Assembly: GCF_001644645.1 (NCBI RefSeq)
Contig: NZ_CP011390.1
Coordinates: 1,240,001-1,304,000 of the forward strand
Reading direction: 5' to 3'
Length of the DNA: 64,000 bases
Source: Flavisolibacter tropicus
GTDB taxonomy: Bacteria; Bacteroidota; Bacteroidia; Chitinophagales; Chitinophagaceae
Below, in pieces: positions 32,452 through 41,948 of this stretch (position 1 is the stretch's first letter; the number at the start of each line of letters is the position of its first letter). The position numbers and the translations under genes are program-made. The notes below the pieces were generated by a model. The model was given only the letters and a program-made list of their open reading frames with translations. It had not been told where the DNA came from and searched no databases.

Positions 32452-34935
32452 CTATTGCACCCCGTTACGACGAGCAGCTATGGAAGTGGCAATCGTTACA
32501 AAGGTGACAATGGTAATAGAACTCAAAGGCATTAATATGGCAGCCACCATTGGACTCAGTTTTGCCTGTAAAGCAAAGCTCAATCCTACAATATTGTATA
32601 AAATAGAAAGTGTAAAACTGATAGAAACAACGCGTTTGCCCGAACGTGCGTATTGCAGGAAAGCATCTAACATACCTACTTTGCTACTATCTAAGATGGC
32701 ATCACAAGCAGGCGTAAACTGGCTGGTATTCTCTGCTACCGCAATACCTACATCACTTTGCTGCAAGCTACCTGCATCGTTAAGCCCATCTCCCAGCATT
32801 AAAACGCGTTTGGTAGCACTGGTTTGTTGCAAGTGTTTAATGTACTCCAGCTTGTCCTGAGGTGTTTGGTGGAAAAGAAGTGGTATCTGCTGCCCAAAAA
32901 ACTGTTGCAAGGCTTCTTTTTCAGCGCTATTATCTCCAGATAAGACATGAAGATCATAAGAGCGCTCCTCCAGCTTTTGTACCATTTCATTGACGCCGTT
33001 TCGGTACTGATTACGAATAAAAAAACATCCTCGCACGCTGCTATCTATAGCAATCCACACCTCAGTAGCCGAAGTACTTCGCTCTTTTCTAAATCCTTTT
33101 ACAAAAGCAAAGGAGCCCACACGTATAGGCGTTTCATTCACCAATGCTTCCATACCTTGACCAGCTTTTTCGGCAAACTGGCTTATCGTTAGAGCCTGCA
33201 CCGGGTGTTGGTGCAACAAATAATCCGTAAGCAGGCGGCTTAAAGGGTGTACCGATTGACTGACAACCGAGTACAATAGGCTGCATTCTTCATCACTCAA
33301 GGGCTTTCCTTCAAAATCAATTTGGGCTTTGGCCGAAAAGGTAAGCGTTCCTGTTTTGTCAAACACAACCGTATTGATCCTGGCTAATGCCTCTATGACA
33401 CTAGCATTTTTAAGATATAGCTTGCTTTTTCCAAAATGCCGCAGCATGTTTCCAAATGTAAAGCTGGAGGAAAGTAAAAGTGAGCAAGGACAGGCTACAA
33501 TCAAGGCCGCGGTGAGGGCGTAAAATACTTTATGTGCATCTACCACATACCAGTAAACACTGGCAATAGCAGTAATACTGAAAAGTATGGCAGTAAAATA
33601 GCGGCTCCAGGGGTGTACAAACGATTTATCTTTATTCTTTTGCTCTCTGAAAATATCGTTATTATTCCATAACTGGGTAATATAGCTTTGTGATACCGGC
33701 TTTACTACTTCCAGCTCAATACGGCCAGAAAGTTGTTTGGCTCCTGCGTAGATCAACTCCCCTGGTCGTTTTAAAACGGGAAGGTTTTCCCCCGATACAA
33801 AGCTGTAGTCAATATTGCCTTCACCATTGATCACAATAGCATCGGCAGGTATCATCTCATTACTTCGTACCAGAATACGATCTCCTTTTTCTAAAGCATT
33901 GATCGGTATGCATTCCTCCCTTTGCTCCTTTATTCGGGTTACTCCTAATGGAAAATAAGATTTATAATCCCTGTCAAAAGAAAAGGCATCATAGGTTTTG
34001 TTTTGAAACCACCTTCCTACCAGCATAAAGAGCACAATGCCACTCATACTATCAAAATAGCCCGCACCTGTTCCACTTACTACTTCATAAACACTCCGGC
34101 TAAAAGTGATCAGGATAGACAATGCAATGGGCGCGTCAATATTTAACCATTTCTGCTTCAGTCCCTTACAAGCTGAAATAAAGAAATCAGAAGCGCTATA
34201 AAAAAATACAGGAAGCGACAAGAAAAGGTTCAAATACGTAAACAGGTGTTTTAGAAAGGCTTGCTGGATATCACCTGAAGAAAAATACTCGGGAAAGCTT
34301 AGCATCATGATATTGCTGAAGCAAAAGCCTGCTACCCCTATTTTATAAAATTGCTGCCGGCTAATAGACTTGGGCCGTTTTTTCTCAGAGTCATTCAGGC
34401 TGATATACGGCTCATAACCCACATAGCTTAAGAGCTCGATTACCTTACGTAAAGACGTAAGCTCCAGCTCAAATGCCACAACTATCTCTTTATTATTGAA
34501 ATTAACCTTTGAATATATAATACCTTGTTGTAAGACATGCAGGTTTTCCAGTAACCATACGCAAGAGGCGCAATGCATTTGGGGCAGGGAAAGGCTTACA
34601 TGGCTTTGTTTACCGTCAGTAAAACGTACCAGCTTTTGCTGCACCTCTTGATTGTCCAGGTAAGCAAACTTCTCAGCGGCGTAATTGCCTTTTACCTTTA
34701 TACCCGGCGTATTACTTAGATCGTAATAGTTGCAAAGATCATTGTCTTTAAGCAGCTTGTATACAAACTGGCAACCATCGCAGCAGAAAGCATAATTGTC
34801 AAACTCAATCTGCCCGGTGCAGGTTTCCCCACAATGAAAACAATGTATTACTTCAGCCTTCAATGGTTTAGATCGGTGTAACGGTAGCGTGCCAGGAGTA
34901 GCCATATTAGCTGCAAAGGACGCTTGCGTGTTCAT
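32452..34935 (-). CDS. ccoI: CcoI, copper-translocating P1B-type ATPase
   Basis: 827 residues. The N-terminus has the cco-specific cysteine block CFHCGETC...CCDGCQFVY (about 35-58), then an HMA domain with MHCASCVW. Eight helices follow. Helix six carries CPCSLLLS, the Cu-binding site; DKTGTLTF holds the phosphorylated Asp; GDGLNDAGSLQQSDVGIAV the hinge. It exports copper needed for cbb3 oxidase assembly rather than for detoxification. It is the first gene of the cco cluster. No FNR-type site was recognised upstream. Confidence 0.96.
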   Translation of the reverse strand: MNTQASFAANMATPGTLPLHRSKPLKAEVIHCFHCGETCTGQIEFDNYAFCCDGCQFVYKLLKDNDLCNYYDLSNTPGIKVKGNYAAEKFAYLDNQEVQQKLVRFTDGKQSHVSLSLPQMHCASCVWLLENLHVLQQGIIYSKVNFNNKEIVVAFELELTSLRKVIELLSYVGYEPYISLNDSEKKRPKSISRQQFYKIGVAGFCFSNIMMLSFPEYFSSGDIQQAFLKHLFTYLNLFLSLPVFFYSASDFFISACKGLKQKWLNIDAPIALSILITFSRSVYEVVSGTGAGYFDSMSGIVLFMLVGRWFQNKTYDAFSFDRDYKSYFPLGVTRIKEQREECIPINALEKGDRILVRSNEMIPADAIVINGEGNIDYSFVSGENLPVLKRPGELIYAGAKQLSGRIELEVVKPVSQSYITQLWNNNDIFREQKNKDKSFVHPWSRYFTAILFSITAIASVYWYVVDAHKVFYALTAALIVACPCSLLLSSSFTFGNMLRHFGKSKLYLKNASVIEALARINTVVFDKTGTLTFSAKAQIDFEGKPLSDEECSLLYSVVSQSVHPLSRLLTDYLLHQHPVQALTISQFAEKAGQGMEALVNETPIRVGSFAFVKGFRKERSTSATEVWIAIDSSVRGCFFIRNQYRNGVNEMVQKLEERSYDLHVLSGDNSAEKEALQQFFGQQIPLLFHQTPQDKLEYIKHLQQTSATKRVLMLGDGLNDAGSLQQSDVGIAVAENTSQFTPACDAILDSSKVGMLDAFLQYARSGKRVVSISFTLSILYNIVGLSFALQAKLSPMVAAILMPLSSITIVTFVTIATSIAARRNGVQ

Positions 34936-35309
34936 ATATTATTTATGACTCCCTTCATAAACAATGCTGATTGAAGTCAGGCGAATTATGAAAAAATAAC
35001 AGAAACCTATAATATTAAATTGTTACATATTTTAGTTATGAAAATATTCAAGCACCAATTATAAGTGGTTGAAATGGATTGAGGAGAGTCACAGCAGAAC
35101 TTCATTTCCCCTACGGGTTTCACCGCCTGACAAATATGCTGCAAGCGTAGATAAGGCGCTTTTAAGAGTTGAAATCATTTAGTTCCATCGTAATAAACTC
35201 TTACAACTTAAAATGTAGTAAATGCTACCTCTCTTTCCATTACACTTCCCAGCATTTGTTTATCCTACACATATTTGCAATAATTTGTAGCCATTTAAGT
35301 TTCAATACC
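34936..35309. other. Divergent intergenic region, ccoI / GH20
   Basis: 374 bases, AT-rich. No perfect TAnnTTTG element, FNR box or terminator was recognised. Both genes must be driven from here. Confidence 0.4.
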
Positions 35310-37223
35310 ATGATGAAACAATTATTCACGTCTACTTATGCACTATTGTTTTCTGCAGTCGCTTATTGCCAGCCGTCAGTAAAACCGGTATCTATTATTC
35401 CAGAACCGGTTAACCTGATTCAACAAGCAGGTCAGTTTGTACTACCATCTACGCTACTGGTAGAATCTGACACCACCGCAGAACTCAAATACGTACTGAA
35501 TTATATAAGATCTCATATTGCACTTCCGACCGGTAGTTCCCTGGTGGTGCAACGTGTAGCGCCGAATGCAACCTTGCGCCTAAAGCTCAACGCAAAAGCC
35601 GATAGCTCGATTAAAAAAGAAGGTTATCGGTTGTCTATTACTGATAAGCAAATTACTATTAACGCAAACCAAGCCGCAGGCGTTTTCAACGGAGTGTTGT
35701 CGCTGATCCAACTTTTTCCTAACTCTATTGAAAGCCCGGTACCGGCTGCGAATGTACAATGGACTCTACCGCAGGTAGAGATCACTGATTCCCCTCGCTT
35801 TGCCTGGCGTGGCCTAATGTTCGATGTTACGCGGCACTTCTTTACCAAAGAGGAGGTCAAACAATACATTGATGCCATGGTGCGCTACAAATACAACTTG
35901 TTGCACCTGCACCTAGCTGATGATGAAGGCTGGCGTCTTGAAATCAAAAGTCTGCCAAAACTTACGCAGGTTGGTGCCTGGAGGGTGAATAAGACCGGCT
36001 ACTTTGGCAACTTTACTCCACCTACACCGGAGGAACCCAAAGATTATGGCGGTTATTACACACACGAAGACATTCAGGAGCTGGTGCAATATGCTAAGGA
36101 GCGTTTTGTCAATATCCTGCCCGAGATCGATGTTCCTGGCCACAGCCTGGCGGCCATTGCCTCTTATCCTGAGCTATCATGTACCCCTGAAGCTGTAAAC
36201 TACCGGGTTCGCTCAGGTGAAAAAATTATCGATTGGAAGCCCGGTGGTTTTGAAGCCCTGATTGACAACACCCTTTGCCCAGCCAATGAAAAAGTATATG
36301 AGTTTCTAGACAAAGTTATAACAGAAGTGGCCCAGCTCTTTCCTTTTGAGTACATACATATGGGTGGAGATGAATGCGCCAAAAACTTTTGGGAAAAAAG
36401 CGAAGCTATTAAAACGCTGATGAAGCATAAAGGCTTGAAGAATATGCATGAAGTGCAAAGCTATTTTGAAAAACGGGTAGAGAAGATTGTTTCATCCAAA
36501 GGCAAGAAATTTATGGGCTGGGATGAAATCCTAGAAGGCGGTTTAGCACCCAATGCTGCTGTCATGAGCTGGCGCGGGTTGAAAGGAGGCATTGCGGCAG
36601 CTAAATTGGGGCACGAGGTGGTCATGAGCCCTACCACTTTTGCCTACCTGGATTATATGCAGGGTGATCCTCTTGTAGAGCCGCGGATCTATGCTTCCCT
36701 GCGCTTAAACAAGGCCTACCAATTTGATCCTCTTCCCGATAGCGTTGATGCCAGATATATTAAAGGAGGACAGGCGAACCTATGGACCGAGAACGTATAC
36801 AACATCCGTCACGCTGAATACATGACCTGGCCAAGGGGCTTCGCAATTTCTGAGTCGTTATGGTCACCTAAAGAAAAAAAGAACTGGAACCACTTCTTTG
36901 CAAAAACCGAAGAACATTTCAAACGTTTTGATGTAGCAGAGATCAAATATGCCCCCAGTGTTTATGATCCAATTATTTCAGCCAGTAAAACACCGCAAAA
37001 CGAGTTAAAAATTGAACTTAGCACCGAAGTGGATGGGTTGGATATTTATTACACCTTTGATAATTCCTTCCCTGACCGCTTTTATCCAAAATACACCCAG
37101 GCGCTTATTCCGCCTAAAGACGCTGTTATGCTGCGCATCATAACCTATAAAGGCAAGGATCCTAAAGGACGTATGATCACTATACCGCTTGACGAGTTGA
37201 AAAAGCGCACTGAAAAGAAATAA
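35310..37223 (+). CDS. Beta-N-acetylhexosaminidase, glycoside hydrolase family 20
   Basis: The ATG at 35310 (637 aa) starts a signal peptide, MMKQLFTSTYALLFSAVAYC. The earlier in-frame ATG at 35169 adds a non-signal head and is not preferred. A small N-terminal domain (about 30-155) precedes the TIM barrel. RGLMFDVTRHFFTKEEVKQYID begins the barrel, HLHLADDEGWRLEIK holds substrate contacts, and HMGGDECAKNFW carries the catalytic Asp-Glu pair. WWT-like NLWTEN is present. It removes terminal GlcNAc or GalNAc in the periplasm or outside the cell. The C-terminal 80 residues look like a beta domain (GLDIYYTFDNSFPD). It is a member of the amino-sugar region. Confidence 0.95.
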   Translation: MMKQLFTSTYALLFSAVAYCQPSVKPVSIIPEPVNLIQQAGQFVLPSTLLVESDTTAELKYVLNYIRSHIALPTGSSLVVQRVAPNATLRLKLNAKADSSIKKEGYRLSITDKQITINANQAAGVFNGVLSLIQLFPNSIESPVPAANVQWTLPQVEITDSPRFAWRGLMFDVTRHFFTKEEVKQYIDAMVRYKYNLLHLHLADDEGWRLEIKSLPKLTQVGAWRVNKTGYFGNFTPPTPEEPKDYGGYYTHEDIQELVQYAKERFVNILPEIDVPGHSLAAIASYPELSCTPEAVNYRVRSGEKIIDWKPGGFEALIDNTLCPANEKVYEFLDKVITEVAQLFPFEYIHMGGDECAKNFWEKSEAIKTLMKHKGLKNMHEVQSYFEKRVEKIVSSKGKKFMGWDEILEGGLAPNAAVMSWRGLKGGIAAAKLGHEVVMSPTTFAYLDYMQGDPLVEPRIYASLRLNKAYQFDPLPDSVDARYIKGGQANLWTENVYNIRHAEYMTWPRGFAISESLWSPKEKKNWNHFFAKTEEHFKRFDVAEIKYAPSVYDPIISASKTPQNELKIELSTEVDGLDIYYTFDNSFPDRFYPKYTQALIPPKDAVMLRIITYKGKDPKGRMITIPLDELKKRTEKK

Positions 37224-37240
37224 GTAGCACACCACTAACA

Positions 37241-37267
37241 AAAAAGACTTCCCCAGGGAAGTCTTTT
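37241..37267. terminator. Bidirectional terminator between convergent genes
   Basis: GACTTCC-CCAG-GGAAGTC with an A run on the left and a T run on the right, between the GH20 stop and the stop of the secreted protein at 37288. Confidence 0.85.
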
Positions 37268-37287
37268 CGTATATACCAGTACGTTAT

Positions 37288-38475
37288 TTATTGCATGTCT
37301 ATTGGAATAACGATCAACGGGGTTGGCAGGCAGGAGGCGCCGGGTGGCGAATACGTGTAATTAATCGTCTGCACTTCTCCATTCTTGGCGGGTGGAAATA
37401 TCTGGACCAAGATCGCTTCTGGTGCACCTTTGGTGCGCAATTGATCAGCCGGTAGCTGGATAATTCCTTCTTTAAACTTGCCGTCGCTAACTACCATGGT
37501 ATTCGCCATGCCACCACACCACTTATTGTCACCTGCCCTGGCATTCCAGGTAACCAGTGCCAACCCTTTACCATTGGTGCTTTTCCACTTCATTTCAACG
37601 TTATACATGACACCATAATTACCTGCCAGTTTAGCCATATCACCAGTACTGGCATCTTTACCCATTATCCATGGATCTTCTTTACCGTCTGCCATTACAA
37701 ATGCAGCCGCTTCGTTTTTAGTATCGAAAGTATCTTTTGTTACCACCAGGTAATTGCTGACGCCAAACAAGCCACGACCTGCATTGGTATGCCGTGAGGA
37801 GGCCACGTCCTTTATACGGGCAGCCGCTTTGGGGCCTGGTGTAGAAGGGTCTGTTTGTAGAATGCTGATCTCGGCCGGTTGGTCAATCACAAATTCATAA
37901 AACCCATGAACCAATTCATCGTATTTAACAATTTGCTTTTCCAGCTTTTCATCAATGGCAATAATCTGCCCGGGTTTTACCGTTCTTCCTTTCATCTCCG
38001 GCTGTGAAGCGAAATAGTCTGCCAACCCATTTTTACCTGCCAGGAAATAGTTGGTAGTTGGCTTTTGTGACGAATAGCGAAGCATACGGATCGTCATATT
38101 GGATTTACCTGTATTCTTGATAACGGCCGTAATTTTTCTATCAATCTTTTGGGGCTCCTGAATACCATTTACATTATACACATACAAGCGAACGGCGCCA
38201 GGCTGTACAGCTTCTTTCAGGGCAATAATTTCTGGCACACGGATGTATTCCGGATCGTCAGAAATTATGTACTGCGGACCAGGCAACACCATTTTTTGGT
38301 ACGGAATAGAAGAAATTTTCTCCGTTAAAAAGCCAGGCAATTCAACAATTGATCCCTGCGCCGCAATCAGCAAAGCTTTATTGTGTTCAGAGGTGAGTTG
38401 TTGCCCCTTCAGACTCAAGGATTGCAGTGCTAATGCACTAGCAAAAAAGAAAGTGAGTTTAAAATGCTTTTTCAT
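37288..38475 (-). CDS. Secreted protein of unknown function, 395 aa
   Basis: A signal peptide (about 1-24, ending SLKG) precedes 370 residues that I cannot place in a family. The first half has hydrophobic beta strands (RLYVYNVNGIQEPQKIDRKI, AVIKNTGKSNMTIRMLRYSS) and reads like an immunoglobulin-type domain. The second half has DPWIMGKDASTGDMAKLAGN and YGVMYNVEMKW, then a proline-rich tail. Many Asn and Gly. Two cysteines lie near the C-terminus. It follows the SGNH operon by 49 bases on the same strand and so may belong to it. An extracellular binding or structural role is guesswork. Confidence 0.7.
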   Translation of the reverse strand: MKKHFKLTFFFASALALQSLSLKGQQLTSEHNKALLIAAQGSIVELPGFLTEKISSIPYQKMVLPGPQYIISDDPEYIRVPEIIALKEAVQPGAVRLYVYNVNGIQEPQKIDRKITAVIKNTGKSNMTIRMLRYSSQKPTTNYFLAGKNGLADYFASQPEMKGRTVKPGQIIAIDEKLEKQIVKYDELVHGFYEFVIDQPAEISILQTDPSTPGPKAAARIKDVASSRHTNAGRGLFGVSNYLVVTKDTFDTKNEAAAFVMADGKEDPWIMGKDASTGDMAKLAGNYGVMYNVEMKWKSTNGKGLALVTWNARAGDNKWCGGMANTMVVSDGKFKEGIIQLPADQLRTKGAPEAILVQIFPPAKNGEVQTINYTYSPPGASCLPTPLIVIPIDMQ

Positions 38476-38524
38476 ATCGCAATGACTAATAAGTTTAAAA
38501 TGAACGATAACTTTGATAAACGAA

Positions 38525-39205
38525 TCAGAGGTAGTTTCTTTCTTTTAAATAATTCACCCAAAGAATATAACTCGCAGCTCTCAAGTGAATACCATCCAGT
38601 GTCAACTCTTTTTTCAATTCTCCCTGTTCATCAGCAAACAAGGTGTGTAAATTCACATAAGTACAATGAGTAGAAGCGGCCAGTTGCTGCAATCCTTCAT
38701 TGACTACTTTTACGATTGGGTTTTTCTTTTTCAGATAATCGTATTTCAGTACGCTTTCATTCAGCGGCAAAATGCTTTGGATATATACAGTTGTTTTAGG
38801 CGATGCCGTTTTTATGAATTGAATAATGCGACTATAATTATTAAGAACAACATCCACAGGCAATCCCCTACCAATATCATTAATACCTATCAGCAAGAAG
38901 ATCTTTTTGGGATGTGATGACACCACTTCATCCAACCGGGCTAACACGCCAAAAGTATTGTCGCCACCAATACCTCGATTTATTACAGGCTTACCAGGAA
39001 TCAGTTCCTGCCACTCTCCTTGCTCGGTAATACTATTGCCTAAAAAAACAATTTCATTTTTCTGATCGGGCATTTTTCTAAAGAGTTCTTCCCGTTGTTT
39101 ATAATGTTGATTGGCATAACTACTATCAATCGTGACAGCCGCCTGGGCAAATCCCTTAGTGTGGAAACTCAATAGTAAATAAAGCCCTGCAATTATTTTT
39201 CTCAT
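38525..39205 (-). CDS. SGNH/GDSL hydrolase, copy 1
   Basis: 226 residues with a signal peptide (about 1-20, ending FA). Block I is IVFLGNSITEQGEW (Ser the nucleophile, Asn replacing the Asp of GDS), block II NRGIGGDNTFGVLARLDE (Gly), block III LLIGINDIGRG (Asn), block V LDGIHLRAASY (Asp and His). All four SGNH catalytic positions are therefore present. It most likely removes acetyl groups from extracellular glycans. It begins one base after the stop of the paralog upstream, so the two are co-translated from the operon. Confidence 0.9.
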   Translation of the reverse strand: MRKIIAGLYLLLSFHTKGFAQAAVTIDSSYANQHYKQREELFRKMPDQKNEIVFLGNSITEQGEWQELIPGKPVINRGIGGDNTFGVLARLDEVVSSHPKKIFLLIGINDIGRGLPVDVVLNNYSRIIQFIKTASPKTTVYIQSILPLNESVLKYDYLKKKNPIVKVVNEGLQQLAASTHCTYVNLHTLFADEQGELKKELTLDGIHLRAASYILWVNYLKERNYL

Positions 39206-39880
39206 TTATAAATATCCTTTCTCTGTTAAATATTTCACCCAGCTTACATAGGCATCAGGCCAAAGATGAATACCATCTATAGTTACCCCCTTCGGCAGCT
39301 GACCTTGTTCGGTTGCAAACACTTCATGTAAATTCACATATGCTACACTGTAAGCAGCTGCCAAAGCTTTTATCCTAGCGTTTAGCGTTGCTACTTTTGC
39401 GCTGCTTATTCTTTGGTAAGAGGCTGGCAGTAAAGTTTCATTAACAGGCAACACACTTTGCAGATAAAGCCTGGTCGTTGGACATTCCTTCCTGATTCGA
39501 GCCACGATCCTTTCATAAGTGCATGCAATGGTATCGACAGGTATTCCTCTTTTTAAATCATTAATTCCAATTAGTAGAAAAAGCTTTGCAGGCTTTATAG
39601 CCAAAACATCTCCAAGACGCGCCAGCACACCATAGGTTACATCGCCACTGATGCCTCGGTTACAAACGGGTTTACCGGGAATTAACTCCTGCCACTCACC
39701 CGCTTCAGTAATGCTATTTCCTAAAAAAACAATCGCGTTTTTTTGTTTGGGCAACGAACGAAACAATTGTACTCGATGCTGGTAGTGACTATTGATATAA
39801 CTGCTGTCGATAGCAATAGACTCCTGTGCGGCCAGAGTACCAACAAACAATAACAGTATGGCCAGGTAAATAATCCGCAT
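39206..39880 (-). CDS. SGNH/GDSL hydrolase, copy 2
   Basis: 224 residues with a signal peptide (about 1-18, LLFVGTLAAQ). Block I IVFLGNSITEAGEW, block II NRGISGDVTYGVLARLGD, block III LLIGINDLKRG, block V IDGIHLWPDAYVSW, so a complete catalytic set. It is clearly a paralog of copy 1 (both continue with the LPVNE/LPLNE segment) and of copy 3. Three bases separate it from the family-10-like glycosidase gene. Probably an acetyl esterase acting on the same glycan. The preferred acyl group is unknown. Confidence 0.9.
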   Translation of the reverse strand: MRIIYLAILLLFVGTLAAQESIAIDSSYINSHYQHRVQLFRSLPKQKNAIVFLGNSITEAGEWQELIPGKPVCNRGISGDVTYGVLARLGDVLAIKPAKLFLLIGINDLKRGIPVDTIACTYERIVARIRKECPTTRLYLQSVLPVNETLLPASYQRISSAKVATLNARIKALAAAYSVAYVNLHEVFATEQGQLPKGVTIDGIHLWPDAYVSWVKYLTEKGYL

Positions 39881-39883
39881 GGA

Positions 39884-40999
39884 TCAGGGTTTAACAGCGT
39901 TATTGGCTGATATATAATATGGCTTTAGACTTTTCGTCCCTTCAAAATAAAAAGTAGATTCGCCTTTAAAGCCATACTTGCGATTGAGCTTAATAATTTG
40001 AGTCAACATTTCTTGCTTAATTCTATAGCCATCTCCCAAAGAAGTAAGGATACCGGGAAACACCTTTTGCTTCATGCCTGGAGGCACTTGCTCACTTAAC
40101 TCTTTTAATACTTTCTCATAAGCAACAATGTCATAGCGATATAGCTGTGGAAGCACCTGGTCGGCATAACCGCCTTTTAACCATGCAGGCCAATCTTGCA
40201 AATACTGCTCTTTGCTCCAAGGGTAAATACTAGGAGCCCAGGAAACCACACATTGTTTTTTCACCTTTTTCACATCAGCATACAATCCTTTTATATACTG
40301 GCTTAGCTTATCCGCCCGCCATTGCACCCAAGTTTCATCTTTTGCGTTATCAGGAGGCAATGCATTATTATGCTCCGCCGCATATAGTTGTTTGGTATAG
40401 CTATCATACCCACCTTCACTTGGCATGGCTGGCAACCGGTCATCACCCTGCACGCCATCCACATTGTACTTCTTTACGACTTCCAATACAAGCGATGTCA
40501 TAAACTGCTGTACCTCTGGATGAAGCGAATTCCACCAGTAAAACTTATTTTTTTGTAATAATTGTCCTTTTGCATCACGACCCGCCCAATGGGGGTATTT
40601 CTTTAACCAAACACTATTGGTGTCGTTATAATCATAGGCAAAACCATATTCAAACCATGCAAATATTTTCAAACCGGCCTTGTGCCCTTCGGTAATAACC
40701 TCTTTGATAGGATCAAAACCTTTGTAGACGGAATCTTGTTTTATACCGATATACCGTTCCACTACATCACTTGGATACATGGTTACCCCTTTGTTCCATA
40801 CCACTACATAAAGTGTGTTTAATCCATATGACTTGCATAACTGCACGGTCTCCCTGATATCTTTTTTAGTCCTTAAAGCATTACTGGCCACGTTGGTTAC
40901 CCAGGTGCCATAAACGGGTGCCTGTGACTTTTGCCCGTGACAAAACAGGGTGCAAAAAAGTAGAAGGGTATAAAAAGAAAATGACAGACGGTTTATCAT
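39884..40999 (-). CDS. Family 10-like glycosyl hydrolase (GHL10)
   Basis: 371 residues with a signal peptide (about 1-22, ending FCHG). GTWVTNVASNALRTKKDIRE opens a TIM barrel of the GHL10/DUF187 type. LKIFAWFEYGFAYDYND and WWNSLHPEVQQFMTSLVLEV follow, then VDGVQGDDRLPAMPSEGGYD with the acidic active-site region, and ADQVLPQLYRYDI. Such enzymes are secreted glycosidases with few known substrates. The ATGA overlap with the DUF4434 gene (40996-40999) and the 3-base gap to the esterase show one operon. Confidence 0.88.
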   Translation of the reverse strand: MINRLSFSFYTLLLFCTLFCHGQKSQAPVYGTWVTNVASNALRTKKDIRETVQLCKSYGLNTLYVVVWNKGVTMYPSDVVERYIGIKQDSVYKGFDPIKEVITEGHKAGLKIFAWFEYGFAYDYNDTNSVWLKKYPHWAGRDAKGQLLQKNKFYWWNSLHPEVQQFMTSLVLEVVKKYNVDGVQGDDRLPAMPSEGGYDSYTKQLYAAEHNNALPPDNAKDETWVQWRADKLSQYIKGLYADVKKVKKQCVVSWAPSIYPWSKEQYLQDWPAWLKGGYADQVLPQLYRYDIVAYEKVLKELSEQVPPGMKQKVFPGILTSLGDGYRIKQEMLTQIIKLNRKYGFKGESTFYFEGTKSLKPYYISANNAVKP

Positions 41000-41928
41000 A
41001 AAGTGCTTTTGTATTCTTGATAGCGATTATATAGATGACGGGCTTGTATATAGGCACTCTGAGGGCTCATAAAATGAGAAAACTCGAATGTGATGGCTTT
41101 ATCGTAACCCGCTTTACGTGCAGCCTCTAGCTTTAGGCGCAACTTCTCAAACTTTATAGGCAAAAACTTAATAGGCATATCCCGGTCAAATGTTTCGGCA
41201 TTCGTCCAGCATTGCATCCCATACTTATCAGCCAGTTTTTTATTAATTGTAAAAAAGTCTTCCAGCTCTGTATAATCAATATGACCATCCTGAAAGGCTA
41301 CCGCATCTACCACCCCTTGGATGCCATCAAAGATTTCATCCCACTCTTTTTCATGAGCCTGCAAACTGACAGCATCTTCCTTGGTAATTGCTGCATTAGC
41401 GGCCATGACAGCTTTCTTACCATCGATCCAGGGAGAGATAAATGTAGGCAAGCCATTACTTACATCCTTGCATAGCTGGCCCAGCGTACGAAAGGCCGTA
41501 ACAGCGCCTTTTGTTTTACGGCTTATTTCCATACTCAAATACCAGCCTTTGAAAGAGGGATGATGGCCATACTGCTTCCACACTTCATCAATGACAAACT
41601 TATTGGCTTCTATTTCCGTTGTCATATCGTTTGTATCCCAATAATGCCCACTGTCATACAGGCCAAAATAGAAGCTCAAACCATATTTATCTGCCAATGT
41701 CAAAAACAATTCTACCAAGTCCACAGGCGGTTTAAAACAACCATGCTGGTTGATCAGGTATGTAGAAGGATACGTAATAAAACGTCGATAGCCACTTCTG
41801 ATGAGTATAACGGTGTCAATACCGGCAGCTACCATATGCTGAAAGTCCTGCTCCCATTCTTCAGGGCCCCAGTTCTGGTGTGGAATATCATGGCTGATTT
41901 CGTCAATAAATGTACCTGTGATCAACAT
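40996..41928 (-). CDS. DUF4434 domain protein (TIM-barrel, glycosidase-like)
   Basis: The ATG at 41926-41928 (310 aa, MLITGTFIDEISHDIPHQNWG) is preferred, because it lies 20 bases after the upstream esterase stop; the longer frame would overlap it. It resembles DUF4434 proteins: HQNWGPEEWEQDFQHMVAAG, IDTVILIRSGYRRFITYPS and GLSFYFGLYDSGHYWDTND. A TIM-barrel fold with an EFSHFMSPQSAYIQARHLY end is expected. No signal peptide, so it is probably cytoplasmic, unlike its secreted neighbours. Function unknown; it is often found in polysaccharide loci. Confidence 0.85.
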   Translation of the reverse strand: MLITGTFIDEISHDIPHQNWGPEEWEQDFQHMVAAGIDTVILIRSGYRRFITYPSTYLINQHGCFKPPVDLVELFLTLADKYGLSFYFGLYDSGHYWDTNDMTTEIEANKFVIDEVWKQYGHHPSFKGWYLSMEISRKTKGAVTAFRTLGQLCKDVSNGLPTFISPWIDGKKAVMAANAAITKEDAVSLQAHEKEWDEIFDGIQGVVDAVAFQDGHIDYTELEDFFTINKKLADKYGMQCWTNAETFDRDMPIKFLPIKFEKLRLKLEAARKAGYDKAITFEFSHFMSPQSAYIQARHLYNRYQEYKSTL

Positions 41929-41948
41929 AGTATAAAAGTCAGTTCTAA

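Noticed and set aside
34936..35309. FNR-type site before ccoI
   Set aside because: No TTGAT-N4-ATCAA or close variant was found in the gap, although cbb3 loci are often FNR-controlled.
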